From Neobacillus ginsengisoli (GTDB lineage: Bacteria > Bacillota > Bacilli > Bacillales_B > DSM-18226): a stretch of 64,000 nt of DNA. Under the pieces are notes generated by a model. It was not told the DNA's origin. It made no database searches and saw nothing but the letters and a program-made list of their open reading frames with translations. The stretch's first letter is position 1; each line of letters begins with the position of its first letter. This document shows positions 23,981-33,739 of the stretch, in pieces. The stretch covers positions 558,001-622,000 of the forward strand of contig NZ_JAUSTW010000003.1 in the NCBI RefSeq assembly GCF_030813055.1, in the 5' to 3' direction. The position numbers and the translations under genes were made by a program.

Positions 23981-25489
23981 TTACTGCGGTTGTGGTACTT
24001 TTTTTAATTGTTTTTCGCGATTAGGTACGACTTCTTCTATTGATCGTCTCCTACCTCGAATAAAGAATGACAATATAAAGGCTGCTACTGACAGATAGGT
24101 TGCGACCATGAATGCATCATTAATCCCCATGACCGTTCCTCGATTAATAGCCAAGGCCATGTGAAGCTTATCGGTTGGCAAGATATGATTTTGGCTAATG
24201 ATCGATTTAACGTGGTTTTCCCCCTGATTCGTCATGATCGAGACAAAAAAGGCCATTCCCACTGCTCCAGCCACCATTCTAAACGTATTAACCATAGCTG
24301 TACCGTATCGATTTAAACCAAGTCCCAAATCATTAAGGCCAGCTGTAAAGATTGGCATCATCAGGATTGACATTCCAAACATCCTAATTGTATAAACCCA
24401 CAAAATGTAGGAAAAGTGGGTGTCAGTATGGAGTTTTGTCAGAGCATAGGTGGTAATAATGGTAATCGCTAAACCGATAATCGCTAACCATCTTGCTCCA
24501 TATTTATCAAAAAGCTTTCCAGTGATCGGCGACATAATTCCCATCACGATCCCGCCCGGTAACAGCATGAATCCCGCTTCGAGCGGGCTAAAACCCCGGA
24601 CATTTTGCATATAGATGGGCATTAGAATCATTCCTGAGAACATGGCCATCGTCACAAATACGTTAATAATAGTGGTTAAGGTAAACATCCGATATTTGAA
24701 AATCCGAAATTCTAAAATTGGATGATTAACAGTCAGCTGACGCCAAACAAACAGGATCAGACTGACAGCACCAATAATAAACAAGGTAACTACCTCCAGG
24801 TCACTCCAGCCCTTTGTACCTGCTGTAGCAAAACCATAAAGAATACCGCCAAATCCAATGGTTGATAAAATAACACCAAGGACATCCAGCTTAGGACGGC
24901 TCGTTTCTGTCACATTTTTCACAAGAAAAATAGCAATTAAAAGGTCTAAAAGTGCAATCGGGGCAATGATATAGAAGATGACACGCCATGAATACGTTTC
25001 AATAATCCACCCTGCCCAGGTTGGGCCTACAGCTGGAGCAAAGTTCATGGCAACACCAAAGATTCCCATCGCAAACCCGCGCCGCTCAAGTGGAAAGATG
25101 GTAAAAATGACGTTTGTAATTAATGGAAAAAGGATTCCCGCTCCTATTGCCTGCACAACCCGCGCAACTAACATCATGGGGAAGGTAGCCGCGGTCGCAC
25201 ATATTAAGGTTCCGACCGCAAAAACACCGATTGAAAATAAGAATAATTGCCTCGTTGTATATCTTTCCATTAAAAAGGCGGTAATCGGAATGACGATTCC
25301 GTTTGTTAACAGGAAGATGGTGCTCAACCAATTGGCTGTAACAGCAGATATTTTAAAGTAATCCATAATTTTAGGCAGAGCCACATTAATGACCGTTTGA
25401 TTCAAAAATGCGACAAAGGCCCCGGCAAGCAAAACGGCAAAAATGGGTGTTGTCCGTAGCGTCTGAGTTGTTGCTTTTGTGGTGTCCAA
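23981..25489 (-). CDS. MFS multidrug transporter, DHA2 (14-helix, EmrB/QacA) family
   Basis: 502-aa drug:proton antiporter with 14 predicted membrane segments. Family signatures: FVAFLNQTVINVALPKIM in helix 1 (the DHA2 D1 motif with Asn in place of Asp), QAIGAGILFPLITNVIF and motif C GIFGVAMNFAPAVGPTWAGWII. A charged tail (RGRRRSIEEVV) ends the protein. Closest in type to LmrB/MdeA/EmrB pumps. It has no adjacent regulator or membrane-fusion partner, as expected in Gram-positives. Convergent with the DHA1 gene. Confidence 0.9.
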   Translation of the reverse strand: MDTTKATTQTLRTTPIFAVLLAGAFVAFLNQTVINVALPKIMDYFKISAVTANWLSTIFLLTNGIVIPITAFLMERYTTRQLFLFSIGVFAVGTLICATAATFPMMLVARVVQAIGAGILFPLITNVIFTIFPLERRGFAMGIFGVAMNFAPAVGPTWAGWIIETYSWRVIFYIIAPIALLDLLIAIFLVKNVTETSRPKLDVLGVILSTIGFGGILYGFATAGTKGWSDLEVVTLFIIGAVSLILFVWRQLTVNHPILEFRIFKYRMFTLTTIINVFVTMAMFSGMILMPIYMQNVRGFSPLEAGFMLLPGGIVMGIMSPITGKLFDKYGARWLAIIGLAITIITTYALTKLHTDTHFSYILWVYTIRMFGMSILMMPIFTAGLNDLGLGLNRYGTAMVNTFRMVAGAVGMAFFVSIMTNQGENHVKSIISQNHILPTDKLHMALAINRGTVMGINDAFMVATYLSVAAFILSFFIRGRRRSIEEVVPNREKQLKKVPQPQ

Positions 25490-25850
25490 TTAAGAATTCC
25501 CCCTCACGTATTGTTTTATTTGTTTAGTATGTATTAAAGAAGAAGCACTGAAACATTTATTATGAAGTACAAATAATATAACGAACTTGCAAATGGGTTT
25601 TTTTTCAATGCATCCTATTATATATAGAAGACAGGCTATTTTGTCAAACTACTTGCATTAAACAAGTAAAAGCAGACCTTGTGCCTTCATGCAACTTTTT
25701 TCTTTCTTTAATTCCTGAACCGCTGCAAGATATGCTAGATTCTTATCTACAGTGATGTCATGCCCGCTACTGCGAGAATGTTAGATTAATAAAATGACTC
25801 TTTAAATAAAAGAACCTGCCTTGCTATAGCAGGCAGGTCACAGGAATCAT
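25490..25850. other. Intergenic region between the MFS pump and the glycan locus
   Basis: Holds the promoter side of the DHA2 pump and, at 25814-25838, the terminator that closes the glycan operon. No gene seen. Confidence 0.5.
25814..25838 (-). terminator. Terminator closing the mannose-glycan operon
   Basis: ACCTGCCT/AGGCAGGT with a nine-base loop, followed on the minus strand by TCTTTTATTT, 13 bases past the aldo/keto reductase stop. Confidence 0.88.
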
Positions 25851-26843
25851 TTAGCTTTTTAAAATATCTTCAATCCGATCCAGTTCCTCTTTAGTGAATG
25901 TAAGGTTGCTTAATGCTGCAACGTTTTCTTCAATTTGGCTTACTCGGCTTGCGCCGATAAGAGCTGAAGTCACCTTCCCACTTCTTAGGACCCAGGCAAG
26001 TGCCATCTGGGCAAGGTTTTGACCACGCTCTGCAGCCACTTCATTCAATTTTATAACTCGATTCACAACTTCTTCCGTAACTTGTTCCGTTCCAAGAGCT
26101 CCGGTAGATTTAGCAGCTCTGGAATCGGTTGGGATCCCCTTAAGATATTTATTCGTAAGAAGTCCCTGTGCTAATGGACAAAATGCAATCGATCCGACAC
26201 CGTTTTCCTGTAAAACATCCTGTAATCCATCCTCAATCCAACGGTCCAGCATCGAATATTTTGGTTGATGAATGACAAGCGGTGTACCTAATCGATTCAA
26301 AATTTTAACCGCTTCTTCTGTTTGTTCTGCACTATAGCTTGAAATTCCAACATATAACGCTTTTCCTTGACGGACCATTGAATCTAATGCCCCCATCGTT
26401 TCTTCAAGCGGCGTGTTGGGATCAGGACGATGCGAATAGAAAATATCGACATAATCCAAGCCCATTCGTTTTAAGCTTTGGTCCAGACTCGCAATAAGAT
26501 ATTTCCTTGATCCCCATTCGCCATAAGGGCCCGGCCACATATCATACCCCGCTTTTGTGGAAATGATCATTTCATCCCGGTATGGGGCAAAATCTGTTTT
26601 TAGCATCCTGCCAAACATTTCTTCGGCTGAACCGGCAGGCGGGCCATAATTATTGGCTAAGTCAAAATGGGTAATGCCTAAATCGAATGCTCTTCTAAGC
26701 ATGGCGCGTCCATTTTCATATGTATCAACACCGCCAAAATTATGCCATAACCCAAGTGAAATGGCTGGCAGCTGAAGACCGGAACGCCCGCTTCGATTGT
26801 ATTTCATTTCATCATATCGAGTTTGTTTTGCTTGGTAAACCAT
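25851..26843 (-). CDS. Aldo/keto reductase (YghZ/glyceraldehyde-3-phosphate reductase type)
   Basis: 330-aa NADPH-dependent aldo/keto reductase. The AKR tetrad is visible: Asp and Tyr in ITHFDLANNYGPPAGSAEEM, Lys in IISTKAGYDM, His in DIFYSHRPDP. The long start MKYNRSGRSGLQLPAISLGLWHNFGG and MWPGPYGEWGSRKYLIASLDQSLKRM match E. coli YghZ, which reduces L-glyceraldehyde-3-P and methylglyoxal. Last gene of the leftward glycan operon, 35 bases after manA. A detoxifying role for sugar aldehydes is plausible. AAAGGAG before ATG 26843 decides the start over an earlier GTG. Confidence 0.9.
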   Translation of the reverse strand: MVYQAKQTRYDEMKYNRSGRSGLQLPAISLGLWHNFGGVDTYENGRAMLRRAFDLGITHFDLANNYGPPAGSAEEMFGRMLKTDFAPYRDEMIISTKAGYDMWPGPYGEWGSRKYLIASLDQSLKRMGLDYVDIFYSHRPDPNTPLEETMGALDSMVRQGKALYVGISSYSAEQTEEAVKILNRLGTPLVIHQPKYSMLDRWIEDGLQDVLQENGVGSIAFCPLAQGLLTNKYLKGIPTDSRAAKSTGALGTEQVTEEVVNRVIKLNEVAAERGQNLAQMALAWVLRSGKVTSALIGASRVSQIEENVAALSNLTFTKEELDRIEDILKS

Positions 26844-26878
26844 GGTATCCACTCCTTTTTTATCACAAATAATATTTA

Positions 26879-27823
26879 TTACGTATGAGAAACTATCAAT
26901 TCACATTTCCCATCGATTTCAAATTCTCCCCATCCCACAGGAATGATAAGATGCGAGCCTTTTTTCAATCCATACTTCTCGCCATTATGATTAATTGTCC
27001 CCTCACCCTTAATCACGCTTAGAAGCAAATATTGATCAGGAAATGCAAATGTAGACTTCCCGCTTACCTCCCATTTATAAACGGAGAAAAACTCCGATTC
27101 CACAAACGTGGTAAACGCCAAATTTTCCGTCTCCAGCACGGAAGGAACACTCACAGCATCTTGATGCGGCACGGTTGTTACCTCAATGGCTTTTTCTAAG
27201 TGAAGATCACGCAAATTCCCTTCCGCATCCCTGCGGTCGTAATCGTAGACCCGGTAGGTTGTGTCCGAGCTTTGCTGTGTTTCTAAAACCACCGTTCCTT
27301 CACATAAGGCATGGATCGTTCCGCTTGGCACATAGAAAAAGTCACCTGGCTTAATTTTGACTCTGCGGAGTAATTCATTCCAATTTCCTGCATTAATTTG
27401 CTCGATTAATTCCTCTTTTGTTTTAGCGTTGTGGCCGAAAATCATGTCGGCATCTTCTTTACAGTCGATGATATACCAGCATTCCGTCTTTCCTAATTCT
27501 CCATTTTCATTGACCATTGCATACGAGTCATCCGGGTGAACCTGAACCGATAAATCCATATTCGCATCTAAAATTTTCGTTAATAGCGGAAATACCTCTT
27601 CCTTCGGGTTCCCAAAAAGCTCTGGATGCTTACTCCATAGCTCGTCCAACGCCATACCTTCATATGGTCCATTTTCAATAATTGAAGGTCCATTTGGATG
27701 GGCGGAAATAGCCCAGCATTCTCCCGTCTGATCGGTTGGAATATCGTATCCAAATTCCTTTTGTAATGCCGTTCCGCCCCAAATTCTTTCTTTAAATACC
27801 GGTTTTAAAAATAATGGTTGCAT
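26879..27823 (-). CDS. manA: Mannose-6-phosphate isomerase, class I
   Basis: 314-aa zinc enzyme converting mannose-6-P to fructose-6-P, the exit from mannose catabolism to glycolysis. Metal-site motifs are present: LSVQVHPDDSYA (Gln-x-His), GKTECWYII (Glu) and SGTIHALCEGTVVLETQQSSDTTYRVYDY (His plus the active-site Arg). Length and the start MQPLFLKPVFKERIWGG match the short Bacillus ManA/GmuF/Pmi enzymes. GGAGG lies nine bases before ATG 27823. Follows the sugar kinase by 23 bases, so kinase and isomerase are made together: mannose is phosphorylated and isomerised in consecutive steps. Confidence 0.96.
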   Translation of the reverse strand: MQPLFLKPVFKERIWGGTALQKEFGYDIPTDQTGECWAISAHPNGPSIIENGPYEGMALDELWSKHPELFGNPKEEVFPLLTKILDANMDLSVQVHPDDSYAMVNENGELGKTECWYIIDCKEDADMIFGHNAKTKEELIEQINAGNWNELLRRVKIKPGDFFYVPSGTIHALCEGTVVLETQQSSDTTYRVYDYDRRDAEGNLRDLHLEKAIEVTTVPHQDAVSVPSVLETENLAFTTFVESEFFSVYKWEVSGKSTFAFPDQYLLLSVIKGEGTINHNGEKYGLKKGSHLIIPVGWGEFEIDGKCELIVSHT

Positions 27824-27846
27824 GTATATTTCCTCCATCAAACGAT

Positions 27847-28710
27847 TTAATTCTCTTGAAATGCTTGATGTGCAAGCATCAGTGCTCCCGTAATCCCCGC
27901 ATCATCACCTAAGCCGGGACTGACAATATAATCAGAAAGCTCAGGCAGCACCACATAATGGTTAACAAGTTCCGGCAAATATTTATAAATAGAAGAAAAT
28001 ACTTGTTCTTGCTTCATAACACCGCCGCCAAGGATAATCCTTTTCGGTGAAAGAATCAAAATATACTGCATGAGTGCCTGTGCAATATAGTATCCTTCCA
28101 AATCCCATACTTCAGCGCGTTCAACCAAATGAAAGCCTTTTTCACCCCAGCGCGCTTCAATCGCCGGACCGGCAGCAAGACCTTCCAGGCAATCATGATG
28201 ATATGGGCACTTGCCTTGATACTCATCGTTTGGATGACGTCTTACGAGAATATGTCCCATTTCAGGATGTGTTAGTCCTTGAAGAAGTTTCCCTTGAACG
28301 ATTGCTCCTGCTCCAATCCCTGTACCAACGGTTATGTACAAGCAGCTATCTAATCCCTTAGCCGCCCCGATGGTAGCTTCCCCCAACGCAGCTGCATTGA
28401 CATCCGTATTGAAACCAATTGGAACAGAAAAAGCCGCTTTTAATGTTTGGACAAACGGGTAATCCTTCCAGCCTTTTTTAGGAGTAGAGGTAATATAACC
28501 GTAGGTCGGACTTTCCTTGTTCACATCGATCGGTCCGAACGAACCAATTCCAATTGCTTTTACAGGATATTTTTTAAAAAATTCAATTACGTTTGGAATG
28601 GTTTCCTCAGGTACTGTCGTTGGGAACTGAACTCGTTCAATAATTTTCCCGCTTTCATCTCCAACCGCACAAACAAACTTTGTCCCGCCTGCTTCAATGG
28701 CTCCTAACAT
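27847..28710 (-). CDS. gmuE: ROK-family fructokinase/mannokinase, GmuE-like
   Basis: 287-aa ATP-dependent hexokinase of the ROK family. Visible: the phosphate-1 motif GAIEAGGTKFVCAVG, catalytic Asp in GFNTDVNAAALGE, ROK signature YITVGTGIGAGAIVQGKLLQG and a zinc-type HPEMGH..CPYHHDCLEGLAAGPAIEARWG region. These details match the B. subtilis GmuE of the glucomannan operon, which phosphorylates fructose and mannose. GGGAGGG precedes ATG 28710; the frame opens earlier without a ribosome site. In this operon free mannose from the beta-mannosidase is its expected substrate. Confidence 0.93.
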   Translation of the reverse strand: MLGAIEAGGTKFVCAVGDESGKIIERVQFPTTVPEETIPNVIEFFKKYPVKAIGIGSFGPIDVNKESPTYGYITSTPKKGWKDYPFVQTLKAAFSVPIGFNTDVNAAALGEATIGAAKGLDSCLYITVGTGIGAGAIVQGKLLQGLTHPEMGHILVRRHPNDEYQGKCPYHHDCLEGLAAGPAIEARWGEKGFHLVERAEVWDLEGYYIAQALMQYILILSPKRIILGGGVMKQEQVFSSIYKYLPELVNHYVVLPELSDYIVSPGLGDDAGITGALMLAHQAFQEN

Positions 28711-28814
28711 CCACAAATCCCTCCCTGTTTTAACTATTAAAAATTGTACCATTTTCTCCGGGATCCAAATGATGAAGTTTTTAGTAACTAAACCTTAGCA
28801 TCCGAATTTATCCA

Positions 28815-30047
28815 TTAATTGCCTGTCTTATTAATAACCTTTAACAAACTTTTTGGTTTTTTCCAAACAAAATATAATGAAGGAACCATTAACACATACA
28901 CAATCGGAAAGAGGCTGAATGAAACAGGTAAAAGCCGCTCAATATCAAAGTATTTTCTCATAGCTAAAAACAAAAAAACACCAATAATCCTTCCCAAGCC
29001 GAGTGGTATTTCACGAATAATGATATAATCCAAACGCTTTTCTTTATACTGTGGATCCATTTCAATCGATGCATAAATCATCGCATTCATTGACGTGTTA
29101 ATCATATTCGAGGCAACAGGTTGAATGATACCAAAAATAATCAATGAGATTAATACTGGCAGGACCGACAGCAAAACAGATCCTAGTAAGATACTAACCG
29201 ATCCGATAGCAAAAATGGCAATCCGATAATCAGGATTGGAAAACTTGGCGAGCACAACAAATGCCAGAATGGAAACAATTTCAGCGCCTGTATTAAAAAC
29301 GCCCAAATTCATTTCTCCACCGGCTACTTTGAAGGTAATCATCGTAATTAAAAAGGTCGAGTACACGCCTGAAACAATCCCATCGGCAAACATAACAGGG
29401 TACATCTTTTTCCACTCATGCGTTGGATGCCTTACTACATCCCAAAAATAGCTTTTAAGAGCAATCGGTTCCCCTTTTATTTTTAAAGAAACTAAAAAAG
29501 TAATGAAAAAGAAAACAGACGTCGCGATAAAAACAATATAATACCCAATCATTCCATGGAATTGTGAAATCAACGTTCCGGCTAAAAGCGGAGCGATTAC
29601 TCCTCCGATGGTATTTAAAATTCCTTGGATATAAAGAAATTGATCGCGCTTATCATTAGTGGTTAAGTCTAAAACGGCCATATGCACACCGACGTAGTAC
29701 AAGCTCATTGCTAAGCCGTTTGTGCCGCCCAGCAGCATAATATGATCCCTTAAGGTGTCGTGAAAAATAAGGATGATTAAATAAGTAATCAGATAAAAAA
29801 CAAAGCCCAATCGCATTGTAATCATCGGGCTAGTCTTCCTGGCTATCCACGAACAAAGCACAAAACAAATGATGATCGAAACGGACCAATACAAGCTGTA
29901 GTAGGCAAGCAATGAATAGGTTTTATCCATTTTCCACAGGAATACACTTTGAAACACACCGGACAAAGCCCCTCCAAAGCCAAAAAAGGTATTCATGAGC
30001 AAATAAAACTTCAATTCTGTGGAAAAAGATTTAAAAATAGCAAACAT
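28815..30047 (-). CDS. MFS transporter within the mannose-glycan operon
   Basis: 410-aa major-facilitator permease with 11-12 hydrophobic segments. Motif A-like sequence is weak (ITMRLGFVFYL), and helix 4-5 has ILNTIGGVIAPLLAGTLISQF, the proline/glycine-rich motif C found in antiporters. It belongs to a branch with few characterised members. In this operon, next to the ROK kinase and the alcohol dehydrogenase, it could import a monosaccharide or oligosaccharide left over from the ABC route, or export a product. A charged tail (FVWKKPKSLLKVINKTGN) ends it. Confidence 0.83.
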   Translation of the reverse strand: MFAIFKSFSTELKFYLLMNTFFGFGGALSGVFQSVFLWKMDKTYSLLAYYSLYWSVSIIICFVLCSWIARKTSPMITMRLGFVFYLITYLIILIFHDTLRDHIMLLGGTNGLAMSLYYVGVHMAVLDLTTNDKRDQFLYIQGILNTIGGVIAPLLAGTLISQFHGMIGYYIVFIATSVFFFITFLVSLKIKGEPIALKSYFWDVVRHPTHEWKKMYPVMFADGIVSGVYSTFLITMITFKVAGGEMNLGVFNTGAEIVSILAFVVLAKFSNPDYRIAIFAIGSVSILLGSVLLSVLPVLISLIIFGIIQPVASNMINTSMNAMIYASIEMDPQYKEKRLDYIIIREIPLGLGRIIGVFLFLAMRKYFDIERLLPVSFSLFPIVYVLMVPSLYFVWKKPKSLLKVINKTGN

Positions 30048-30136
30048 CGATTTTTCTCCTTTTGTAGAAAGAATCCGGCTCTAGTCCGACAACCTAATAA
30101 AGTAGGAAGTCATCTCCAGGCCGAAGACTTCTACAA

Positions 30137-31129
30137 CTAGTGGATAATGATCCCTTTCGAAACCTTTAGGTCAGGATAGCTGGCCATTGCTTCCGGCAGT
30201 TCCTCTACCGAAAACCGATGCGAAATAAGCGACTGAACTTCCACTATTCTTTTCGCAATTAGTGAAATGGCTTCTTCCTGAGTATACGGGTTAATGAAAG
30301 AGCCTTTGATGGTAAGTTCCTTCGAAAAAATCTCAAATGGTGAAACTGAAATGGTTGTTTCCGGTGAGGCGACTCCAAAAAGTAACACTTGGCCGCCTTT
30401 TGCAGCTGATTTTACTGCAAGTTCCATACTTTCCGGCCTGCCCACACATTCAATCACTACGTCTGCCTCAAACTTAGAAGCATACATTGGATGGATAACT
30501 ACATCTGCACCTAGCTTATAAAGAAGATGTTTCTTGTTTTCAGCAGGTTCACTGACAAGGATCGAATGGACATTTTGTTGTTTCACCAATTGTAAAAATA
30601 ATTGTCCGATAAATCCGCCACCGATGATAAGTACCTTACTTAGAGAAGTCAGCTGAATTTTTTTAAATCCATGGAGGACACAGCCTAACGGCTCTACAAG
30701 TGCCGCCTCTTCATAGGTCATTTGATCTGGAATCTTGTAACAATTAGCAGCGGGTACTGTACAATACTCGCCCATGCCGCCATCTCTTGTTACGCCTACC
30801 GCCTGCAGATGGCTGCATAAATGAGCCCGGTTGCTGCGGCAATATTTGCATGTACCGCAATAAATGTTAGGATCAATCGAAACACGGTCGCCCTTTTGTA
30901 CGTTTGAAACTTCCGCTCCCACTTCAACAATTTCACCTGCTAATTCATGCCCAAGAACAATGGGTGGCTGTACTTCGGCGGAACCGGGATGTCCATGATA
31001 AATATGCTGGTCGGTCCCACAAATGCCGCAGCTTTTCACCTTAACGATTACCTCATCAGGTGATGGTGAAGGATTTTTCCAATCCATTACTTCAATTTGC
31101 TTTGTTCCTTGTAAAACTGCCGATTTCAT
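30137..31129 (-). CDS. Zinc-dependent alcohol/polyol dehydrogenase
   Basis: 330-aa medium-chain dehydrogenase (threonine/sorbitol dehydrogenase branch). Catalytic zinc ligands are in CGICGTDQHIYHG and VLGHELAGEIVEVG, structural zinc in CGTCKYCRSNRAHLC, and the NAD-binding motif VLIIGGGFIGQLFLQLV. Probably oxidises a polyol or sugar-derived alcohol in the glycan pathway. Two ATGs are close to the GGAGGG ribosome site; ATG 31129 is spaced by nine bases and lies six bases after the beta-mannosidase stop codon, so it is preferred. The frame is open 22 codons further into the mannosidase gene. Confidence 0.85.
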   Translation of the reverse strand: MKSAVLQGTKQIEVMDWKNPSPSPDEVIVKVKSCGICGTDQHIYHGHPGSAEVQPPIVLGHELAGEIVEVGAEVSNVQKGDRVSIDPNIYCGTCKYCRSNRAHLCSHLQAVGVTRDGGMGEYCTVPAANCYKIPDQMTYEEAALVEPLGCVLHGFKKIQLTSLSKVLIIGGGFIGQLFLQLVKQQNVHSILVSEPAENKKHLLYKLGADVVIHPMYASKFEADVVIECVGRPESMELAVKSAAKGGQVLLFGVASPETTISVSPFEIFSKELTIKGSFINPYTQEEAISLIAKRIVEVQSLISHRFSVEELPEAMASYPDLKVSKGIIIH

Positions 31130-31134
31130 CCTCA

Positions 31135-33657
31135 TCATCCCTCCGCCATAATGGTGTTTACACTGTTGATTGCCTTTACTCGCAACGATTTCCAAGGGAT
31201 CTCTTTCCCCTCTGCTTGCTCAACCTTAATGATTTTTGTCTCATTAGCCAGCAAGTCAAAGAAATTATCCTCGATCACCAGCTGCTCGATATCGATTTCA
31301 ATCGTTACCATCCGTGCTAGCACATTAGTTGAAATCGTCAGTTCCTGTTTCTCTCGATTAACCGTGACCTGCAATTCCGGCTCTCTCAAGTTCAAATCCT
31401 TGTGATCACGGAAATAATAAATATTTTCATAGGTTTTATTATTTTTTGAGCGAATAACCATAACAGCCTCTTCAGGAGGAAGTCCATTTAAAGCATCTTT
31501 TTCGAGAACTACATCTACTTGTTCTGCCACATTAGCCTGAACTGCAACATTCCAATGCTTTGAAAATACTTTTTCACCGTTAAAACCATATACGGCTAAC
31601 TCAACTTCATCTTGATAGGTTTCTAATCGATCATTGACAACCCAAAGGTTAATATCCTTTCCCGGCTCATGGTCAATCGTCAACAACATCGGACTATAGA
31701 ATTTTCTTGCGTAATGATAGGAAGCCTTTGGCAATAAGTAATAATCGATAACGGACCAGCTCGTACCCGGCCAGCAGTCATTTAGCTGCCAAAACAACGC
31801 CCCGCTTGTATGCGGCTTATTGCGGCGGTAATGTTCGATGCCAAACTTTAATCCTTCCGCTTGCGTTAACATCGAAAACGAAATGTACTCACCCAAATCC
31901 TTCGGAACTCCTGTGTAGCCTTCCATTAACAAAATTCCTTTTGGATGATGGATATCTTTATTGCGGTACGCCATCTCTTCGCTTCCCCAGAAAAACTGAT
32001 CCTTAGGGATATTTCGTTCTAACGTATAGCGGTTAGAGGAGGCATGCATGCCAAACTCACTGGCAAAGAGTGTGGTATCATTTTTAAAATTTTTAAATGA
32101 AAGACCCTCGATACTGTAATCCACTTTCTGCGGTTCTCCAAATGTCCGTGGCTCAATATTCCCGTGCCATACCTGCCAATTATGGGTGTCACCCTGTTCC
32201 CTCGAGTTGTGGTCATTCCCGCCAAACGGAGAGCTCGGCCAAAACAGCCGTGTTGGGTCTAGTTCTTCTAAAATTTCCGGCATTAATTCATGGTATATTT
32301 TTTCACCGTAATAAGGATGAGTAATTTCCCCTGAAGAAAACAAGGCTTCATAGAGCCAATCATTCTCATTGTTTCCGCACCATATCGCCAGACAAGGATG
32401 GTTCCTTAAGCGTTTCACCACGTGGACCACTTCTTCTCTGACGTTAGCCATAAAGTTTTTATTGTAATCAGGATACAAGGCGCAGGAGAACATAAAATCC
32501 TGCCAAACCAAGATTCCAAGACGATTACACTCTTCATAGAACACATCTTTTTCATAGATGCCGCCGCCCCAGACGCGAAGCATATTCATATTGGCGTCTT
32601 TAGACATCTTGATTAAATGCTTGTAGCGAGAATCAGGTACTGCTCCAATGAAACTATCAATGGGAATCCAATTGGCACCTTTCGCAAACACCTTTTCGCC
32701 ATTTAGGACAAAGGTAAAACAATGATTTCCGGCTTCATCTGTTCGGAGTACTTCAATCGTGCGGATTCCAAAGCTTTCCTGTTGCTCATCAATCTTTTCA
32801 CCATCAGCAAACAATTCGATGGATAGTTGATAAAGATGCGGAGTCCCTATATCATGTGTCCACCATAGCTTTGGATTGGCCACCACTACTGTTGCGGTTG
32901 CATTTTTGCGACTAATTTCTACTTTAGTTGAAAAACTTTCTTCTCCATAAGATAGACTAATAGCTGCCTCATATGCTTTATCTTTTTGATACGTTTCGAT
33001 TGCAAGATCCACTTCGACCATCGCTTTGTCAGGAGAGATAGAGATCGTTTTAGCAAAGACAGAATCGATTTTGGCAAATGTCCGTTTTTGTAAATGGACA
33101 TCCTTCCAAATCCCTGCAGCCACTAAGCGCGGACCCCAATCCCAACCATAATGACTTTGGGCTTTTCGTGTCCAAATCCGTTTCTTGCTAAAACCGGACC
33201 AGTAATATTGAACCTTCTCACCAACATGAACATGGATTGGATCAAATTTAACTGCCAGCGTATTTTTCCCTTGTCTCAGCTCCCGCGTCACGTCAAAATG
33301 ATGAGCAATAAACATATTCTCAGTTGAACCGAGCTCAACACCATTTAGGTAAACCGTTGCAAACGTATCAAGTCCCCCAAAAATCAACTCATATCGATCT
33401 TCTTTGTTTCGCTCATCAGGGAATTCAAATGTGTTTCGATACCACCATACCTTTTCCTCTACCCACTGGCATTTCAAATCATTGTGTCCGTAAAAGGGAT
33501 CTTCGATCAGTTTTCGGTCAATCAAGGTGGAATGAACATCACCCGGTACAGCTGCTGTCATCCAAAAATAATCAATATACTCAGGAGACGCCACTTCAAG
33601 GTCACGCACTGCCCCAACATCAAAATGTTTAATTTTCCAGTTTCCATTCAATTTCAT
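31135..33657 (-). CDS. Beta-mannosidase, glycoside hydrolase family 2
   Basis: 840-aa cytoplasmic GH2 enzyme that releases beta-D-mannose from the non-reducing end of mannooligosaccharides. Domain order: jelly-roll sugar-binding domain (1-190, with YWSGFSKKRIWTRKAQSHYGWDWGP), two Ig-like domains, TIM barrel (about 300-660) with acid/base Glu in WCGNNENDW near residue 428 and nucleophile Glu in FASEFGMHA near 535, then C-terminal beta domains. LRVWGGGIYE is the mannosidase-type loop. No signal peptide, consistent with action after ABC import. GGAGA precedes ATG. A hairpin lies between it and the upstream GH130 gene. Confidence 0.95.
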   Translation of the reverse strand: MKLNGNWKIKHFDVGAVRDLEVASPEYIDYFWMTAAVPGDVHSTLIDRKLIEDPFYGHNDLKCQWVEEKVWWYRNTFEFPDERNKEDRYELIFGGLDTFATVYLNGVELGSTENMFIAHHFDVTRELRQGKNTLAVKFDPIHVHVGEKVQYYWSGFSKKRIWTRKAQSHYGWDWGPRLVAAGIWKDVHLQKRTFAKIDSVFAKTISISPDKAMVEVDLAIETYQKDKAYEAAISLSYGEESFSTKVEISRKNATATVVVANPKLWWTHDIGTPHLYQLSIELFADGEKIDEQQESFGIRTIEVLRTDEAGNHCFTFVLNGEKVFAKGANWIPIDSFIGAVPDSRYKHLIKMSKDANMNMLRVWGGGIYEKDVFYEECNRLGILVWQDFMFSCALYPDYNKNFMANVREEVVHVVKRLRNHPCLAIWCGNNENDWLYEALFSSGEITHPYYGEKIYHELMPEILEELDPTRLFWPSSPFGGNDHNSREQGDTHNWQVWHGNIEPRTFGEPQKVDYSIEGLSFKNFKNDTTLFASEFGMHASSNRYTLERNIPKDQFFWGSEEMAYRNKDIHHPKGILLMEGYTGVPKDLGEYISFSMLTQAEGLKFGIEHYRRNKPHTSGALFWQLNDCWPGTSWSVIDYYLLPKASYHYARKFYSPMLLTIDHEPGKDINLWVVNDRLETYQDEVELAVYGFNGEKVFSKHWNVAVQANVAEQVDVVLEKDALNGLPPEEAVMVIRSKNNKTYENIYYFRDHKDLNLREPELQVTVNREKQELTISTNVLARMVTIEIDIEQLVIEDNFFDLLANETKIIKVEQAEGKEIPWKSLRVKAINSVNTIMAEG

Positions 33658-33699
33658 TGAAATGTCTCCTGCCTTGTTTATTAAAAAATAAAAGCAAAG

Positions 33700-33725
33700 G
33701 CCAAAATCGCAAACATGATTTTGGC
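33700..33725 (-). terminator. Intra-operon hairpin between the GH130 and GH2 genes
   Basis: GCCAAAATC/GATTTTGGC, 9-bp stem with an eight-base loop, then on the minus strand CTTTGCTTTTATTTTTT. It may attenuate transcription or protect the upstream message. Confidence 0.6.
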
Positions 33726-33739
33726 ACTACAAAAGTTCT